Source of the DNA: Bacteroidales bacterium | Lineage (GTDB): Bacteria > Bacteroidota > Bacteroidia > Bacteroidales > VadinHA17 | Assembly: GCA_003142255.1 (NCBI GenBank) | Contig: PLLO01000011.1 | Coordinates: 310,001-374,000 of the forward strand | Reading direction: 5' to 3' | DNA length: 64,000 nt | Shown here: positions 1 through 9,502 of the stretch, one piece after another | Layout: each line of letters starts with the position of its first letter | How positions within the stretch are numbered: position 1 is the first letter of the stretch | The notes under the pieces: generated by a model | The model's database searches: none | The model's input: the letters and a program-made list of their open reading frames with translations, nothing else | What the model was told of the DNA's origin: nothing | Translations under genes and position numbers: made by a program

Positions 1-181
1 CGGGATGGATAAGCCTAATGCCCTGCTTAGCAGAAGCGTGGCAGGAATTATAGGCAAGTCGCTTATCTACACCATTCCGGGTTCTGTGAGGGCTGTGGAT
101 GAATATATGGATGAAATAGTTAAAACACTTACTCATACCATAATGATGCAGAATGGCATCGATAAACATGGTAATCAGTAG
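1..181 (+). CDS. MoaB/MogA-type molybdopterin biosynthesis protein, C-terminal fragment
   Basis: The reading frame is open from base 2 and ends at TAG 179-181; its start lies outside the window. The 59 visible residues contain SRSVAGIIGKSLIYTIPGS followed by an amphipathic helix. This matches the C-terminal block of MoaB/MogA (SRGVAGIRGKTLIVNLPGSP), which adenylylates molybdopterin in molybdenum cofactor synthesis. The stop overlaps the stop of the convergent DUF5103 gene by 7 bp. The family call rests on this one conserved block; MoaB cannot be separated from MogA with so little sequence. Confidence 0.72.
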   Translation, partial: GMDKPNALLSRSVAGIIGKSLIYTIPGSVRAVDEYMDEIVKTLTHTIMMQNGIDKHGNQ

Positions 182-1464
182 GAGAGGTGGTTCAGTGTAT
201 TGGCTGTTCCTGTTCCCAGTATTCTGTCGTAACGGCCGCGGGGATTTCTGAAATAGACTATTACCATATAATCGTTTTCAGTCTCGTAATGGCTTCCTTC
301 GAACTTTGAGGCAACTCCATCTGATTCGCCATCTTTAAGAAATACATATTCATAGTTATACCACCCCTGCTTTAACAGCATGGTGCATTCGTACTGGTTT
401 AATTCAGGATTGAACTTCATGAGGTTATTCTTGTCGAAAAGCCAGTTGTTGAGATTACCGGAAACATACATCTGCCCTCCTGTGATCATGGATGATGATG
501 GAAGTGTGAAAAAGACATTCACATAATCAGCATCAGTTTCCGGATCCTTGCCTTGCTGTGAAGCTATATAATACCTGCCATTGAAATCCTTCCAGTAAAA
601 GTATGGCTTGAACTCCCTGTTTTCCGACGGTTTCAGGAAAACATTATAATAAGGTGCACTAAAATCGATCCTGCTTATATACTCTGAAATATACCTAATG
701 CTTTTTATGTCGAAGTACCTGAATTCATTACCTCCCATGAAGATGTTTTTTTGTGATAATGAGCTGTATTTGACTTCATTGTTGCCAAAGTATTCCGGCT
801 TCAGATTCTTCTTTGCGTTGTTCCACCGGCCGTTCTGAAGCACGAAAGAATAAATATCCTTGTACGGGTCGGGGACATTTATTCCGTTCATCCCGACGGT
901 AAAATCTACCTGCTGTCTGGCGTTGTCGCCGGTGGTGAGCTGCGGCCGGTGCATGTCGATTTTTACATTCACGGCATCTTCTGTCACAATAAAGCGCATT
1001 GTCAGTACCGGCTTCTCAGGTTCATTGTAAGGATATACATAAATGATATAATTTCCGGAAACAGTGAATTTTACCCTGTCATTTGGGAACGAGACATTGT
1101 AGTGAAAGTAATCGACAGTTGTGTTGAATGAGGGGTTATAATCATCTATGGGATTCTCATAAAATCCTTCGAGATAATCGTTTGGCAATATGTCTGACTT
1201 TTTCCAGTCCTTGTCGCAATGGATAAATGAATAATAGAACGTTTCAGCCTGGTTATCAAGAAGATCAAAGTGCAAATCAATCTTCTCATCACTGTTCAGC
1301 TTCATGGCAGGAAACGACAGGTTCCATCCTTCCTTGTAAAGCTGGACAGTTTTTATCTTATCGCTGAATACTTTATCGCTATATGTTATTGTGTCCGGGT
1401 CGCTTCCTGACAAGATCCTGACAGGAAGAATTAATATGATAGGTAGGAGAAATATTCTTCTCAT
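175..1464 (-). CDS. DUF5103 protein, type IX secretion system plug-like
   Basis: A 429-residue exported protein. The start was set at ATG 1462-1464 because MRRIFLLPIILILPVRILSG is a good signal peptide; the frame stays open upstream but reads as non-coding. The body is beta-rich with aromatic repeats (FYYSFIHCDKDW, DYFHYNVSFPND, GNYIIYVYPYNEPEKPVLTMRF), which I recognise as DUF5103. Proteins of this family have been described as the plug associated with the T9SS outer-membrane translocon. The role therefore fits the T9SS-sorted protein at 11150-14689. A TATTTTTG element reading toward the gene lies at 1490-1497 without a clear -33 partner. Family assignment is fairly sure; the plug role is taken from the family. 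Confidence 0.75.
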   Translation of the reverse strand: MRRIFLLPIILILPVRILSGSDPDTITYSDKVFSDKIKTVQLYKEGWNLSFPAMKLNSDEKIDLHFDLLDNQAETFYYSFIHCDKDWKKSDILPNDYLEGFYENPIDDYNPSFNTTVDYFHYNVSFPNDRVKFTVSGNYIIYVYPYNEPEKPVLTMRFIVTEDAVNVKIDMHRPQLTTGDNARQQVDFTVGMNGINVPDPYKDIYSFVLQNGRWNNAKKNLKPEYFGNNEVKYSSLSQKNIFMGGNEFRYFDIKSIRYISEYISRIDFSAPYYNVFLKPSENREFKPYFYWKDFNGRYYIASQQGKDPETDADYVNVFFTLPSSSMITGGQMYVSGNLNNWLFDKNNLMKFNPELNQYECTMLLKQGWYNYEYVFLKDGESDGVASKFEGSHYETENDYMVIVYFRNPRGRYDRILGTGTANTLNHLSY

Positions 1465-1626
1465 GATTTTGTTTATGGAAATGTACCTGCAAAAATAGTG
1501 CAAATCTGTAATATGTACAGTGCAGAACATTTTTATCGGCATTAACTGATTGTCAGAAAGTTCATTTTACATCAACTTTAACCAACGCTCAGTTATTGTT
1601 TTTTTTATCTTATTTTTGGATGATAT

Positions 1627-2649
1627 ATGAGAATAAAGTCACAAACATGCCTGTTGTTTTTATTTCTGATTATTGCCGGTTGCAGTAATAATCAGAAAGA
1701 TTATGCAACAATAACCGGGTTTGCCCAGGGATCGACCTATAGCATGATTATTGAGAATTCAATGCATCTCGATCCTTCAGCTGTCAACAAAAAGGTGGGG
1801 GAGATACTTCATGCATTCGACATGTCACTCTCGCTCTATGTCGATTCATCAATTGTTTCGAGGGTAAACAGGAATGATACGGTTAGTTGCGATTCATTTT
1901 TTACTGAGAATTTTGAAAAATCAAGAAAGGTATGGCAACTGACCGGAGGAGCATTCGACGTAACCGTTGCACCTCTTGTAAAGGCCTGGGGATTCGGTCC
2001 TGATGGTCATAAAAACATCTCCGACATAAAACGCGACTCGCTCCTGAAACTTGTCGGAATGGAGAAGGTTGAACTCCGCGACAGAAAGATTATTAAGAGT
2101 GATCCACGGATAAGCTTGGATTTCAATGCAATAGCGCAAGGTTATTCGGTTGATGTTATTTGCAGATATTTTAGCGGTCTTGGCATTAAAAACTACCTGG
2201 TGGAAATTGGCGGCGAGGTAAGGGTAAAGGGCAAAAAAGCCGGCAAGCCATGGAGGATTGGAATTGATAAGCCTATTGATGACAATATGATTCCGGGGAG
2301 TGACCTTGAAGCTATCGTGAAATTGAAAGACGGGGCCCTTGCAACTTCCGGAAATTACAGGAAGTTTTATATTGAAAATGGCATCAAGTACTCCCATGAA
2401 ATAGATCCCAAAACAGGCAATCCGGCGAGAAATACTCTTTTGAGTGCCTCTGTTATTGCCGATGAATGTGCAATAGCCGACGGAATTGCAACAGCTTTCA
2501 TGGTAATTGGGAAAGATAAAACAATAGAGTTTCTTGCTCTTCACCCTGAGTATGAAGGATACCTTATTTATTCAGATGATAGCGGCAATTTTAAAACATG
2601 GACTTCAGAAAAACTGAAAAAATTAATCTCGGAATCCGGGAATAAATAA
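1627..2649 (+). CDS. apbE: FAD:protein FMN transferase (ApbE/Ftp), lipoprotein
   Basis: A 340-residue protein with a lipobox (LLFLFLIIAGC, acylated Cys near residue 19), so it should sit on the periplasmic face of a membrane. ApbE transfers FMN from FAD to a Thr of client flavoproteins such as the Nqr and Rnf subunits. Family blocks visible are GSTYSMII near the N-terminus, AFDVTVAPLVKAWGFGP, SLDFNAIAQGYSVD, YLVEIGGEVRVKG, ATSGNYRKFY and HEIDPKTGNPA (about residue 257), then the ADGIATAF metal-site block. Length is normal for the family. A TATTTTTG motif at 1611-1618 may be its -7 element, which would leave almost no leader. No client flavoprotein gene is adjacent. Confidence 0.93.
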   Translation: MRIKSQTCLLFLFLIIAGCSNNQKDYATITGFAQGSTYSMIIENSMHLDPSAVNKKVGEILHAFDMSLSLYVDSSIVSRVNRNDTVSCDSFFTENFEKSRKVWQLTGGAFDVTVAPLVKAWGFGPDGHKNISDIKRDSLLKLVGMEKVELRDRKIIKSDPRISLDFNAIAQGYSVDVICRYFSGLGIKNYLVEIGGEVRVKGKKAGKPWRIGIDKPIDDNMIPGSDLEAIVKLKDGALATSGNYRKFYIENGIKYSHEIDPKTGNPARNTLLSASVIADECAIADGIATAFMVIGKDKTIEFLALHPEYEGYLIYSDDSGNFKTWTSEKLKKLISESGNK

Positions 2650-2751
2650 CCTTTCTTCTACCGCATTGCACCTGCCGGTAAATCTTGTTTTTTAAACAAC
2701 TGATTGGATTAATTGTTAATTGATTAAAAGTTATATGATATCATTGGATTT

Positions 2752-5145
2752 ATGAGCAGAATCAGACAGAACAGGGAAACAATTCTTTCCGATTTCAGGC
2801 TGGCCAATCTTAGCCGTAACCTGAGCATTGTTGGCAGAAGGGAAGTACTATCCGGGAAAGCCAAATTCGGGATATTCGGAGACGGTAAGGAAATAATTCA
2901 GATCGCACTTGCAAAACAGTTCAGGAATGGCGATTGGCGTTCAGGATATTACAGGGATCAGACCTGGATGATGGCAATGGGTCTCTACGACTCACTCGAG
3001 TTTTTCCACCAGCTTTATGGCAACACCGACAAGAAAATAAATCCGGGCAGCGGAGGAAGGGTATTCAACAACCATTTTTCGGTGCCGAATATCAACCCTG
3101 ACGGTACCTGGAGGGATCTGATGAAGCAAAAAAACTCATCTTCAGATATTTCACCCACCGCAGGCCAGATGCCAAGATTGCTTGGACTTGCATATGCCTC
3201 AAAATTATTCAGGCAGAATAAGGAGCTTCACAGGTTTACCACTTTATCAGACAAGGGAAATGAAGTCGCTTTTGGCTCTATAGGAGATGCCAGTACATCA
3301 GAAGGTCATTTCTGGGAGACTATGAATGCAGCAGGTGTTCTCCAGGTGCCTATGGCAATCTCTGTTTATGATGATGGTTACGGCATTTCTGTTCCCAAAA
3401 AATACCAGACAACAAAAGAAAGCATTTCAGATATACTAAAGGGATTTGAAAGTGAACCAGACCGCCCGGGGATAATGATATTCAAGGGAAAAGGATGGGA
3501 TTACCCGGGGCTGTTAAAGCTTTACGAGGAGGGCATAGAGATCTGCAGGAGAGATCATATTCCGGTCCTGTTCCATATTGAAGAAGTAACCCAGCCCCTT
3601 GGACATTCGACTTCGGGTTCGCATGAGCGGTATAAAAGCGAAGAGAGGCTGAAATGGGAAGAAGAATATGATCCGATAAAGAAAATGAGGGAATGGATCA
3701 TTGAAAGTAAGATTGCCACTGCAGAAGAACTTGATAAGCTGGCTGCCGAGGCTGAAGGAGAAGCAAAAGAATCAAGGAAAAAAGGTTGGGAAATGTTTCA
3801 GGCGCCAATGAGGATCGAAAGGGATGCCCTGGTAAAAATCATCAGCGATCGTTCATGCAAATGCCATGAGGAGTCTAAAGAGGCTTCTGTCGATAATATC
3901 ACTGAAGAATTGGTAAAGGTCATTTCACCTATCAGGAAGGATAACTTTATGGCTGCCAGAAAGATACTTAGGAATGTATGCGAATCATGCAATAAATCGG
4001 ACAATCTTAAGGAGGAGCTGCATGGATGGCTGAAGCGTAACTATGCCGATGCGTCCCTTAGCTATGATTCGTTCCTTTATAATGAAACACCATCATCCGT
4101 GATGAATGTTAAACCGGTCTCTGTGGTCTATTCAGATAATTCTCCGGAGGTACCAGGCCGACAGATATTAAGAGACAATTTTGAAAAGCTTTTTGCCAAA
4201 TATCCGCTATTGGTGACATTCGGCGAGGACACCGGCAAGATTGGCGGTGTGAACCAGTCATTGGAAGGTTTGCAGAAGAAATTCGGCGAACTGCGCATCA
4301 CCGATACCGGCATAAGGGAAGCAACGATACTCGGACAAGGCATTGGCCTGGCACTCAGGGGTATGAGGCCAATAGCTGAAATACAATATCTCGATTACCT
4401 GATGTATGCTCTTCAGATTTTAAGCGATGACCTGGCTACTACTCATTACAGGACTGCCGGAAGAATGGTTGCACCGCTTATTATTTCAACCCGCGGACAC
4501 CGGCTCGAAGGGATCTGGCACTCCGGTTCGCCAATGAGCATGCTTATCAATTCAGTAAGGGGTGTCTACGTTTGTACTCCTCGCGATATGACCAGAGCGA
4601 CAGGATTCTATAATATGCTGCTCGAAGGAAATGACCCTGCGATTGTAATCGAACCCCTTAACGGATACAGGCTTAAGGAGAAGATGCCCGACAATCTGGG
4701 CGAATACAGGCTGGAACTTGGAGTGCCTGAAATACTTAGCACAGGATCTGATCTTACGCTTGTCACCTATGGATCCACTGTCAGGATTGCCGCTGAGGCA
4801 GTCAGGCAGCTTGCCGTACATGATATATCAGTTGAACTTATTGATGTTCAGACTCTTGTTCCGTTTGATAAAAAAGGTATTATTCTTGATTCACTGAAGA
4901 AGACAAGCAGAATATTATTTCTCGATGAGGATGTTCCGGGAGGAACTACGGCCTTTATGATGCAGGAGATCCTCGAAAAACAGGGAGGATGGAAATACCT
5001 CGACTCTCCTCCAAGAACGCTTACCGGAAAGGAACATCGGCCGGCATATACCACTGATGGTGATTATTTCTCAAAACCGAGCGCCGAAGATATTTTCGAT
5101 GCCGTGTTTACCATTATGAGGGAAGCTGAGCCGGCAAAATATTGA
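2752..5145 (+). CDS. Fused 2-oxoacid dehydrogenase E1 (alpha and beta subunits)
   Basis: A 797-residue thiamine-diphosphate enzyme in which E1 alpha (residues about 1-360) is joined by a helical, charged linker to E1 beta (about 450-797). It decarboxylates a 2-oxoacid, probably branched-chain, and passes the acyl group to lipoyl-E2. The alpha part has the TPP/Mg motif GDASTSEGHFWETMNAAGV (about residue 178) followed by DDGYGISVP. The beta part has FGEDTGKIGGVNQ, DTGIREATILGQGIGLALRGMRP, STRGHRLEGIWHSGSPM and LFLDEDVPGGTT. Fusion of the two subunits is usual for this branch in Bacteroidota. E2 and E3 genes are not in the window, so the exact oxoacid is unknown. Confidence 0.9.
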   Translation: MSRIRQNRETILSDFRLANLSRNLSIVGRREVLSGKAKFGIFGDGKEIIQIALAKQFRNGDWRSGYYRDQTWMMAMGLYDSLEFFHQLYGNTDKKINPGSGGRVFNNHFSVPNINPDGTWRDLMKQKNSSSDISPTAGQMPRLLGLAYASKLFRQNKELHRFTTLSDKGNEVAFGSIGDASTSEGHFWETMNAAGVLQVPMAISVYDDGYGISVPKKYQTTKESISDILKGFESEPDRPGIMIFKGKGWDYPGLLKLYEEGIEICRRDHIPVLFHIEEVTQPLGHSTSGSHERYKSEERLKWEEEYDPIKKMREWIIESKIATAEELDKLAAEAEGEAKESRKKGWEMFQAPMRIERDALVKIISDRSCKCHEESKEASVDNITEELVKVISPIRKDNFMAARKILRNVCESCNKSDNLKEELHGWLKRNYADASLSYDSFLYNETPSSVMNVKPVSVVYSDNSPEVPGRQILRDNFEKLFAKYPLLVTFGEDTGKIGGVNQSLEGLQKKFGELRITDTGIREATILGQGIGLALRGMRPIAEIQYLDYLMYALQILSDDLATTHYRTAGRMVAPLIISTRGHRLEGIWHSGSPMSMLINSVRGVYVCTPRDMTRATGFYNMLLEGNDPAIVIEPLNGYRLKEKMPDNLGEYRLELGVPEILSTGSDLTLVTYGSTVRIAAEAVRQLAVHDISVELIDVQTLVPFDKKGIILDSLKKTSRILFLDEDVPGGTTAFMMQEILEKQGGWKYLDSPPRTLTGKEHRPAYTTDGDYFSKPSAEDIFDAVFTIMREAEPAKY

Positions 5146-5162
5146 CGCCTGAAGGTGGGCTG

Positions 5163-6923
5163 CTATTCCGTAACTCCGATTATTTTAAGTAATTCCAGTG
5201 CAGCCTCTTTTGGTCCGCTGGTTTCATAACCCGGTATTCCCAGCCTTGTCCTCATCTGACCTACATAGATATTTTTCCTGAAGAAGGAATCAAAGAATTT
5301 TTTTGCAATTTTTTCATGAACAGCCCTGTATTCCGGGGGACCGAATATGTTTGCAAAATAGGAATGTACAAGTCCGCTTGAAGTAGTTGTACCTTTGCTC
5401 ATTACTGCCCCGCTGCGGAAAATGTTAAGAGCTGTCTCAGGGGAATCGAATCTTTCAATCACCGGGTGGTCGTTATCAATTTCCTCATAGTTGTTTGCAT
5501 AAAGGATGAAATCGATCTTGTGACCTTTAATAATATTCTCAAATGTTGTAACCGGGAACACAATGCGGGCATTGACCTGGCTTGGATTCATAATTATTGA
5601 CCTGTCAAGATGTCCGTAGGCATACCCGGGCTGAAGGTCGTCAAGACGAAGGAAAGCTCCTATTTCGGTTCCATAACCGACAGGGTTACCTTCAGCATCA
5701 AGATCAATGGACCCCATATCGTCTGCAATAATGGTTAGCTCACGGATATATTTATCACCAAGGACTCTGAATGCCTCAAGAGTCTCCGATTTTCCGGCCC
5801 CGGTATCGCCCATCATCAGGATGTTCGCCTCTTTTTTGTCCTGGAGCAGTATTTTTATCATTGCCCCGTGAAAAGGCATTCTGCCCTCCTTCATCATGAT
5901 TGAGTTATGAAGGGTAAGGATCATTTTCTTAAGATATCCGAAGTAACCGAATTCAGGTCTGTTTGGAATAGCACCCACAAACATGCCTGTAGCTTCATCT
6001 TCGAAAAAGACAGTAGGATATTTTGAAAGGTTGTCAAGAACATTCCCCGGTACTCCGTATATGAATACCGCATCGGGATTTTTTTCAAGGTCTTCATCTT
6101 CAGCCAGCTGGAAGAGGTTACAGAGTGAGAAGCCGAGCTCAAAGAATTCAATGTGGAAATAGACCATTATGAGCAATTTGCCTACACGCGCCGGAAAACA
6201 TATCCATTCATCTGAACATATCTCTACAAGATCAAGAGGATTCTGCTGTATCTTCTTGAACTGCCCTGTGCGCTTATTCATGGGCTGTTGGATGACCAGA
6301 GGAGGGTATATAAGCATCTGCCTTATAACCTGGACACAATTAAGCTTTCTGTATTTTTCGGAAGTATAACCGATCTCCTTGGGCAATGAAATAACTGCCA
6401 TTTCAGCTCCTGCAGGAACCTGCCGGTAAACACTGGGGTGGCTTCCTGTAATATTCTCCTGGATATGCCTGTAAACTGTCCTGATAAGATGAGTGAGATG
6501 TTCAATTGTCTCATTGAATGTTCTATACGGCCTCTTGTCCAGACGGTCACCTTCAGAATCGTTGATTATGAAACGATCAAAATGCCTCCAGTAATCATAG
6601 AGATTCTCGACAAAGCCATTCAGCATCTGAAGGTTCTTCAGAAAAGGTTCCGACCGGTCAAAAATATGAGGTACAACATTGTTCTCATATTTGACAAGAA
6701 GCGTCAGTGTTTTAACCAGGTCATTCACTGAATCTTCGTCTGATAATCCTCCGGGAAAAATCTCTGTCAGAGGCGACTTCTTACTTTGCAGATGGTTGAG
6801 ATAATGGTCCAGTACCATCCTGAATTTCTCGCTGGACAGCAATTCTTCCGGAGTCTCGCACATTCTTTCACGGTTGTTGAGAACAACCTTGTTGCCGATA
6901 ATTCTTAAGATACTTTTTTGCAT
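5163..6923 (-). CDS. PEPCK/HPr-kinase-like P-loop protein
   Basis: A 586-residue cytoplasmic protein. Its C-terminal half has a Walker A loop, MMGDTGAGKSETLEAFR (about residue 375), and a downstream acidic block, IIADDMGSIDLDAEGNPVGYGTEIGAFLRLDDL. These resemble the kinase fold shared by phosphoenolpyruvate carboxykinase and HPr kinase (GESGIGKSE in HprK). Large proteins of this type are often annotated simply as phosphoenolpyruvate carboxykinase. The N-terminal half is helical with no motif I recognise. True carboxykinase activity is not shown by the sequence, and a protein kinase or sensory role is possible. The gene stands alone, convergent with the E1 gene and ending 18 bp from it. Confidence 0.6.
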   Translation of the reverse strand: MQKSILRIIGNKVVLNNRERMCETPEELLSSEKFRMVLDHYLNHLQSKKSPLTEIFPGGLSDEDSVNDLVKTLTLLVKYENNVVPHIFDRSEPFLKNLQMLNGFVENLYDYWRHFDRFIINDSEGDRLDKRPYRTFNETIEHLTHLIRTVYRHIQENITGSHPSVYRQVPAGAEMAVISLPKEIGYTSEKYRKLNCVQVIRQMLIYPPLVIQQPMNKRTGQFKKIQQNPLDLVEICSDEWICFPARVGKLLIMVYFHIEFFELGFSLCNLFQLAEDEDLEKNPDAVFIYGVPGNVLDNLSKYPTVFFEDEATGMFVGAIPNRPEFGYFGYLKKMILTLHNSIMMKEGRMPFHGAMIKILLQDKKEANILMMGDTGAGKSETLEAFRVLGDKYIRELTIIADDMGSIDLDAEGNPVGYGTEIGAFLRLDDLQPGYAYGHLDRSIIMNPSQVNARIVFPVTTFENIIKGHKIDFILYANNYEEIDNDHPVIERFDSPETALNIFRSGAVMSKGTTTSSGLVHSYFANIFGPPEYRAVHEKIAKKFFDSFFRKNIYVGQMRTRLGIPGYETSGPKEAALELLKIIGVTE

Positions 6924-7040
6924 TCTTTAATTAACAATCCGGGCTAAAAATATGACAATAATCAATTGAATACTTGAATCTGCTTGATTATTTATTGATT
7001 TTTTAAAATATTTTATCAAATAATATTGCATTGAACATAT

Positions 7041-7057
7041 TTGGCACTCTTGTTGTT
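7041..7057 (+). promoter_or_regulatory. Possible sigma-54-type -24/-12 site upstream of yqgE
   Basis: TTGGCAC at 7041-7047 is followed after 5 nt by TTGTT at 7053-7057, close to the TGGCAC-N5-TTGCA consensus but with T in place of the -12 C. The implied transcript start is near 7068, 24 nt before the yqgE ATG. A sigma-54 gene and its activator are not in the window, so this is tentative. Confidence 0.25.
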
Positions 7058-7091
7058 AAAAATATGTAAATTGGCACAACATCTATACATT

Positions 7092-7682
7092 ATGGAGACG
7101 GAGCTGGATCTGTTCACAATATTACCTGAAGACAAGATACCTGAGAAAGGCAAGATACTTATTTCTGAACCCTTTCTTCCTGATACTTTCTTTAACCGGA
7201 CAATAGTCTATCTTGCTGATCATACCAGCGAGGGTTCAGTTGGTTTCATTCTAAATAAGAAGCTTGAGATAAAGGTCTGTGATGCCGTATCGGGTTTTGA
7301 TAAATGGAGGGAATACCTCTGCATGGGAGGACCTGTTGCTCCCGATACTCTTCATTATCTGCACATCCTGGGTGACATAATACCCAAAAGCGTATGGGTA
7401 AGTGAAAATATTTTCTGGGGAGGAGATATTGATGTTATCAGGAAGATGATCCGCAACGGAAAGATTACAGAATCCCAGATCAGGTTCTTCCTTGGTTATT
7501 CAGGGTGGTCGGAAGGTCAGCTTGAACGCGAGCTGATGGAAAATTCATGGGTGATAGCAAAAGTCAAACCTGATATCATACTTGATACCCCGTCAGGAAA
7601 CAGCTGGAAGAAAGTTGTAAGAAGCCTTAATAACAAGTATCGCATGTGGGCTGATTTCCCCGAATCGCCTGATATGAATTAG
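7092..7682 (+). CDS. YqgE/AlgH family protein (UPF0301)
   Basis: A 196-residue cytoplasmic protein. The start was placed at ATG 7092, giving METELDLF, because the 17 upstream codons read as non-coding. Family blocks are GKILISEPFLPDTFFNRTIV, EGSVGFILNKKLE, CMGGPVAPDTLHYLH and FFLGYSGWSEGQLERELMENSWVI, the last being the diagnostic GYAGWxxGQLExEL signature. Biochemical function is not established for this family. The stop overlaps the end of convergent holA by 4 bp. Confidence 0.92.
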   Translation: METELDLFTILPEDKIPEKGKILISEPFLPDTFFNRTIVYLADHTSEGSVGFILNKKLEIKVCDAVSGFDKWREYLCMGGPVAPDTLHYLHILGDIIPKSVWVSENIFWGGDIDVIRKMIRNGKITESQIRFFLGYSGWSEGQLERELMENSWVIAKVKPDIILDTPSGNSWKKVVRSLNNKYRMWADFPESPDMN

Positions 7683-8689
7683 AGATGCAGGATTTTGAAT
7701 ACCAGCTCTTTGAGCAGATCCCCCGGTTCGCTGCTCACATCACCATAACCCTTCGACTTCATGTCGTAAATCCTGAACAGGCTTATTACCATAACTGTCT
7801 TCGATACATTGTATTTCGACGCTGATAATTCGTAATCCTTAACAAAATACGGGTTTACCTTCAGCGCGGCGGCAACATTATTTTTTGATTTGTCGGTCAG
7901 GTAATGATAGGTGAGAAGCTTGGTGAAATAGCTGAATAGTGATGCTATGGAGAGGGTGATTGGATTATCTTTTGGATTATTTGCAAAATATTGAATAATC
8001 ATATTGGCTTTCAGAATATTTTTTTCACCTATAGCCTTCTGAAGTTCAAAATTGTTATAATCCTTGCTGATACCTATATTCTTCTCGATGAGCTCAGTTG
8101 TGATCACAGGCTTACCCTGGGGAAGGGTAATTATAAGCTTATCGAGCTCATTGGCAATCTTGTGAAGGTCGGTACCGAGGTATTCTGTGAGCATGGCGCT
8201 GGACGACGGATCGGTTTTTATGCCCTTGATCATCAGGTACCGCTCTATCCAGGCCGGAACCTGGTAATCGCGAAGCCTTGCTGATTCAAAATAGAGTGCA
8301 TGCGTTTCCAGAGCTTTGTAAAGCTTTGTTCTTTTGTCGATTGCCTTATACTTGTAATTAATTACCAATATTGTTGAGGGCATCGGTTTTTCGACATAGA
8401 TTACAATATCCTCAATTTTTTTAACGGTCTGAGCTTCCTTCACTATTACAACCTGGTGGCTGGCCATCATCGGAAACCTGCGCGATGTCTCAATTATGGC
8501 AGGAACAGTAGTATCTTCGCCATAGATGACAACCTGGTTAAAAGATTTTTCTGCCTCAGGAAGAACATTGGCTTCAATATAATCTGTTATAAGATCTATG
8601 TAATATGGCTCTTCACCGGCAAGAAAATAAACCGGCTTGAAGATCCTTTTTTTAAGGTCAGAGATTATCTCCTCATAATTTGATGCCAT
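7679..8689 (-). CDS. holA: DNA polymerase III subunit delta
   Basis: A 336-residue clamp-loader subunit that opens the beta sliding clamp during replication. Family features are KRIFKPVYFLAGEEPYYIDLITDYIE at the N-terminus (the LxGxExY block), FPMMASHQVVIVKEAQ, the helical collar region, and the C-terminal KDYELSASKYNVSKTVMVISLFRIYDMKSKGYG. As usual for delta, the P-loop is degenerate. It lies 1 bp downstream of the AMP nucleosidase gene and is probably co-transcribed with it. Length matches the Bacteroidota orthologues I know. Confidence 0.9.
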   Translation of the reverse strand: MASNYEEIISDLKKRIFKPVYFLAGEEPYYIDLITDYIEANVLPEAEKSFNQVVIYGEDTTVPAIIETSRRFPMMASHQVVIVKEAQTVKKIEDIVIYVEKPMPSTILVINYKYKAIDKRTKLYKALETHALYFESARLRDYQVPAWIERYLMIKGIKTDPSSSAMLTEYLGTDLHKIANELDKLIITLPQGKPVITTELIEKNIGISKDYNNFELQKAIGEKNILKANMIIQYFANNPKDNPITLSIASLFSYFTKLLTYHYLTDKSKNNVAAALKVNPYFVKDYELSASKYNVSKTVMVISLFRIYDMKSKGYGDVSSEPGDLLKELVFKILHL

Positions 8690-8690
8690 A

Positions 8691-9461
8691 TCAGAACCTC
8701 AGGTGTTTAACTGAAATGCCATTGTCCTTTATTTCCCTCAGCGAATCGATTCCAATCTTAAGGTGTGTGTCGACAAATTTGTCAGTTACCCTCTTGTCAC
8801 TGGCTTCAGTTTTAATACCTGTAGAGATCATCGGCTGATCCGATACCAGAAGCAAGGCTCCGGTTGGTATCTCGTTCGCAAATCCGACGGTAAAAATGGT
8901 TGCAGTCTCCATGTCAATGGCCATTGCACGCGTCTTTACCAGGTATTTCTTGAAACGGTCGTCATATTCCCAGACCCTCCTGTTAGTAGTATAAACAGTA
9001 CCGGTCCAGTATTCTTTTTTATATTTTGTTATAGTTGCCGAGATGGCACTTTGCAATTTAAACGCCGGAAGGGCGGGAACCTCATTAGGCAGGTAGTCGT
9101 TCGAAGTACCATCGCTCCTGATCGCGGCTATCGGAAGTATAAGATCACCGAGTTTATTCTTCTTCTTTAGTCCCCCGCATTTTCCGAGAAAAAGAACTGC
9201 ATTCGGGTTCACTGCGCTCAGGAGATCCATCAAAGTAGCAGCATTCGGACTTCCGAATCCGAAGTTGATAATTGTAATACCATCAGCTGTTGCACTCGGA
9301 AAGTTCTTGTTTCTTCCTTCCACTTCAACATTATTCCATTTAGCAAAGAGCTCGACATAATGCAGAAAATTGGTGAGCAGAAAATATTTGCCGAAAGTAT
9401 CAATTTTTTTTCCCGTATACCGTGGAAGCCAGTTATTAACAATTTCTTCTTTGGTTTTCAT
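8691..9461 (-). CDS. amn: AMP nucleosidase
   Basis: A 256-residue enzyme of the purine nucleoside/nucleotide phosphorylase fold. AMP nucleosidase splits AMP into adenine and ribose 5-phosphate, which regulates the adenylate pool. Recognisable blocks are ITIINFGFGSPNAATLMDLL, VLFLGKCGGLKKKNKLGDLILPIAAIR, TGTVYTTNRRVWEYDDRF and TRAMAIDMETATIFTVGFANEIPTGALLLVSD; the last contains the MExAT/DMET nucleoside-binding motif. It corresponds to the short Bacteroidota form, without the extra N-terminal domain of the E. coli enzyme. It is followed 1 bp later by holA. Confidence 0.88.
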   Translation of the reverse strand: MKTKEEIVNNWLPRYTGKKIDTFGKYFLLTNFLHYVELFAKWNNVEVEGRNKNFPSATADGITIINFGFGSPNAATLMDLLSAVNPNAVLFLGKCGGLKKKNKLGDLILPIAAIRSDGTSNDYLPNEVPALPAFKLQSAISATITKYKKEYWTGTVYTTNRRVWEYDDRFKKYLVKTRAMAIDMETATIFTVGFANEIPTGALLLVSDQPMISTGIKTEASDKRVTDKFVDTHLKIGIDSLREIKDNGISVKHLRF

Positions 9462-9502
9462 ATTTTTCAGTCAGTAAAATTTATCTCAATATATTTATAT
9501 TT

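Noticed and set aside
1921-2544. Open frame of 207 codons on the minus strand
   Set aside because: Antisense to apbE, which has all family motifs.
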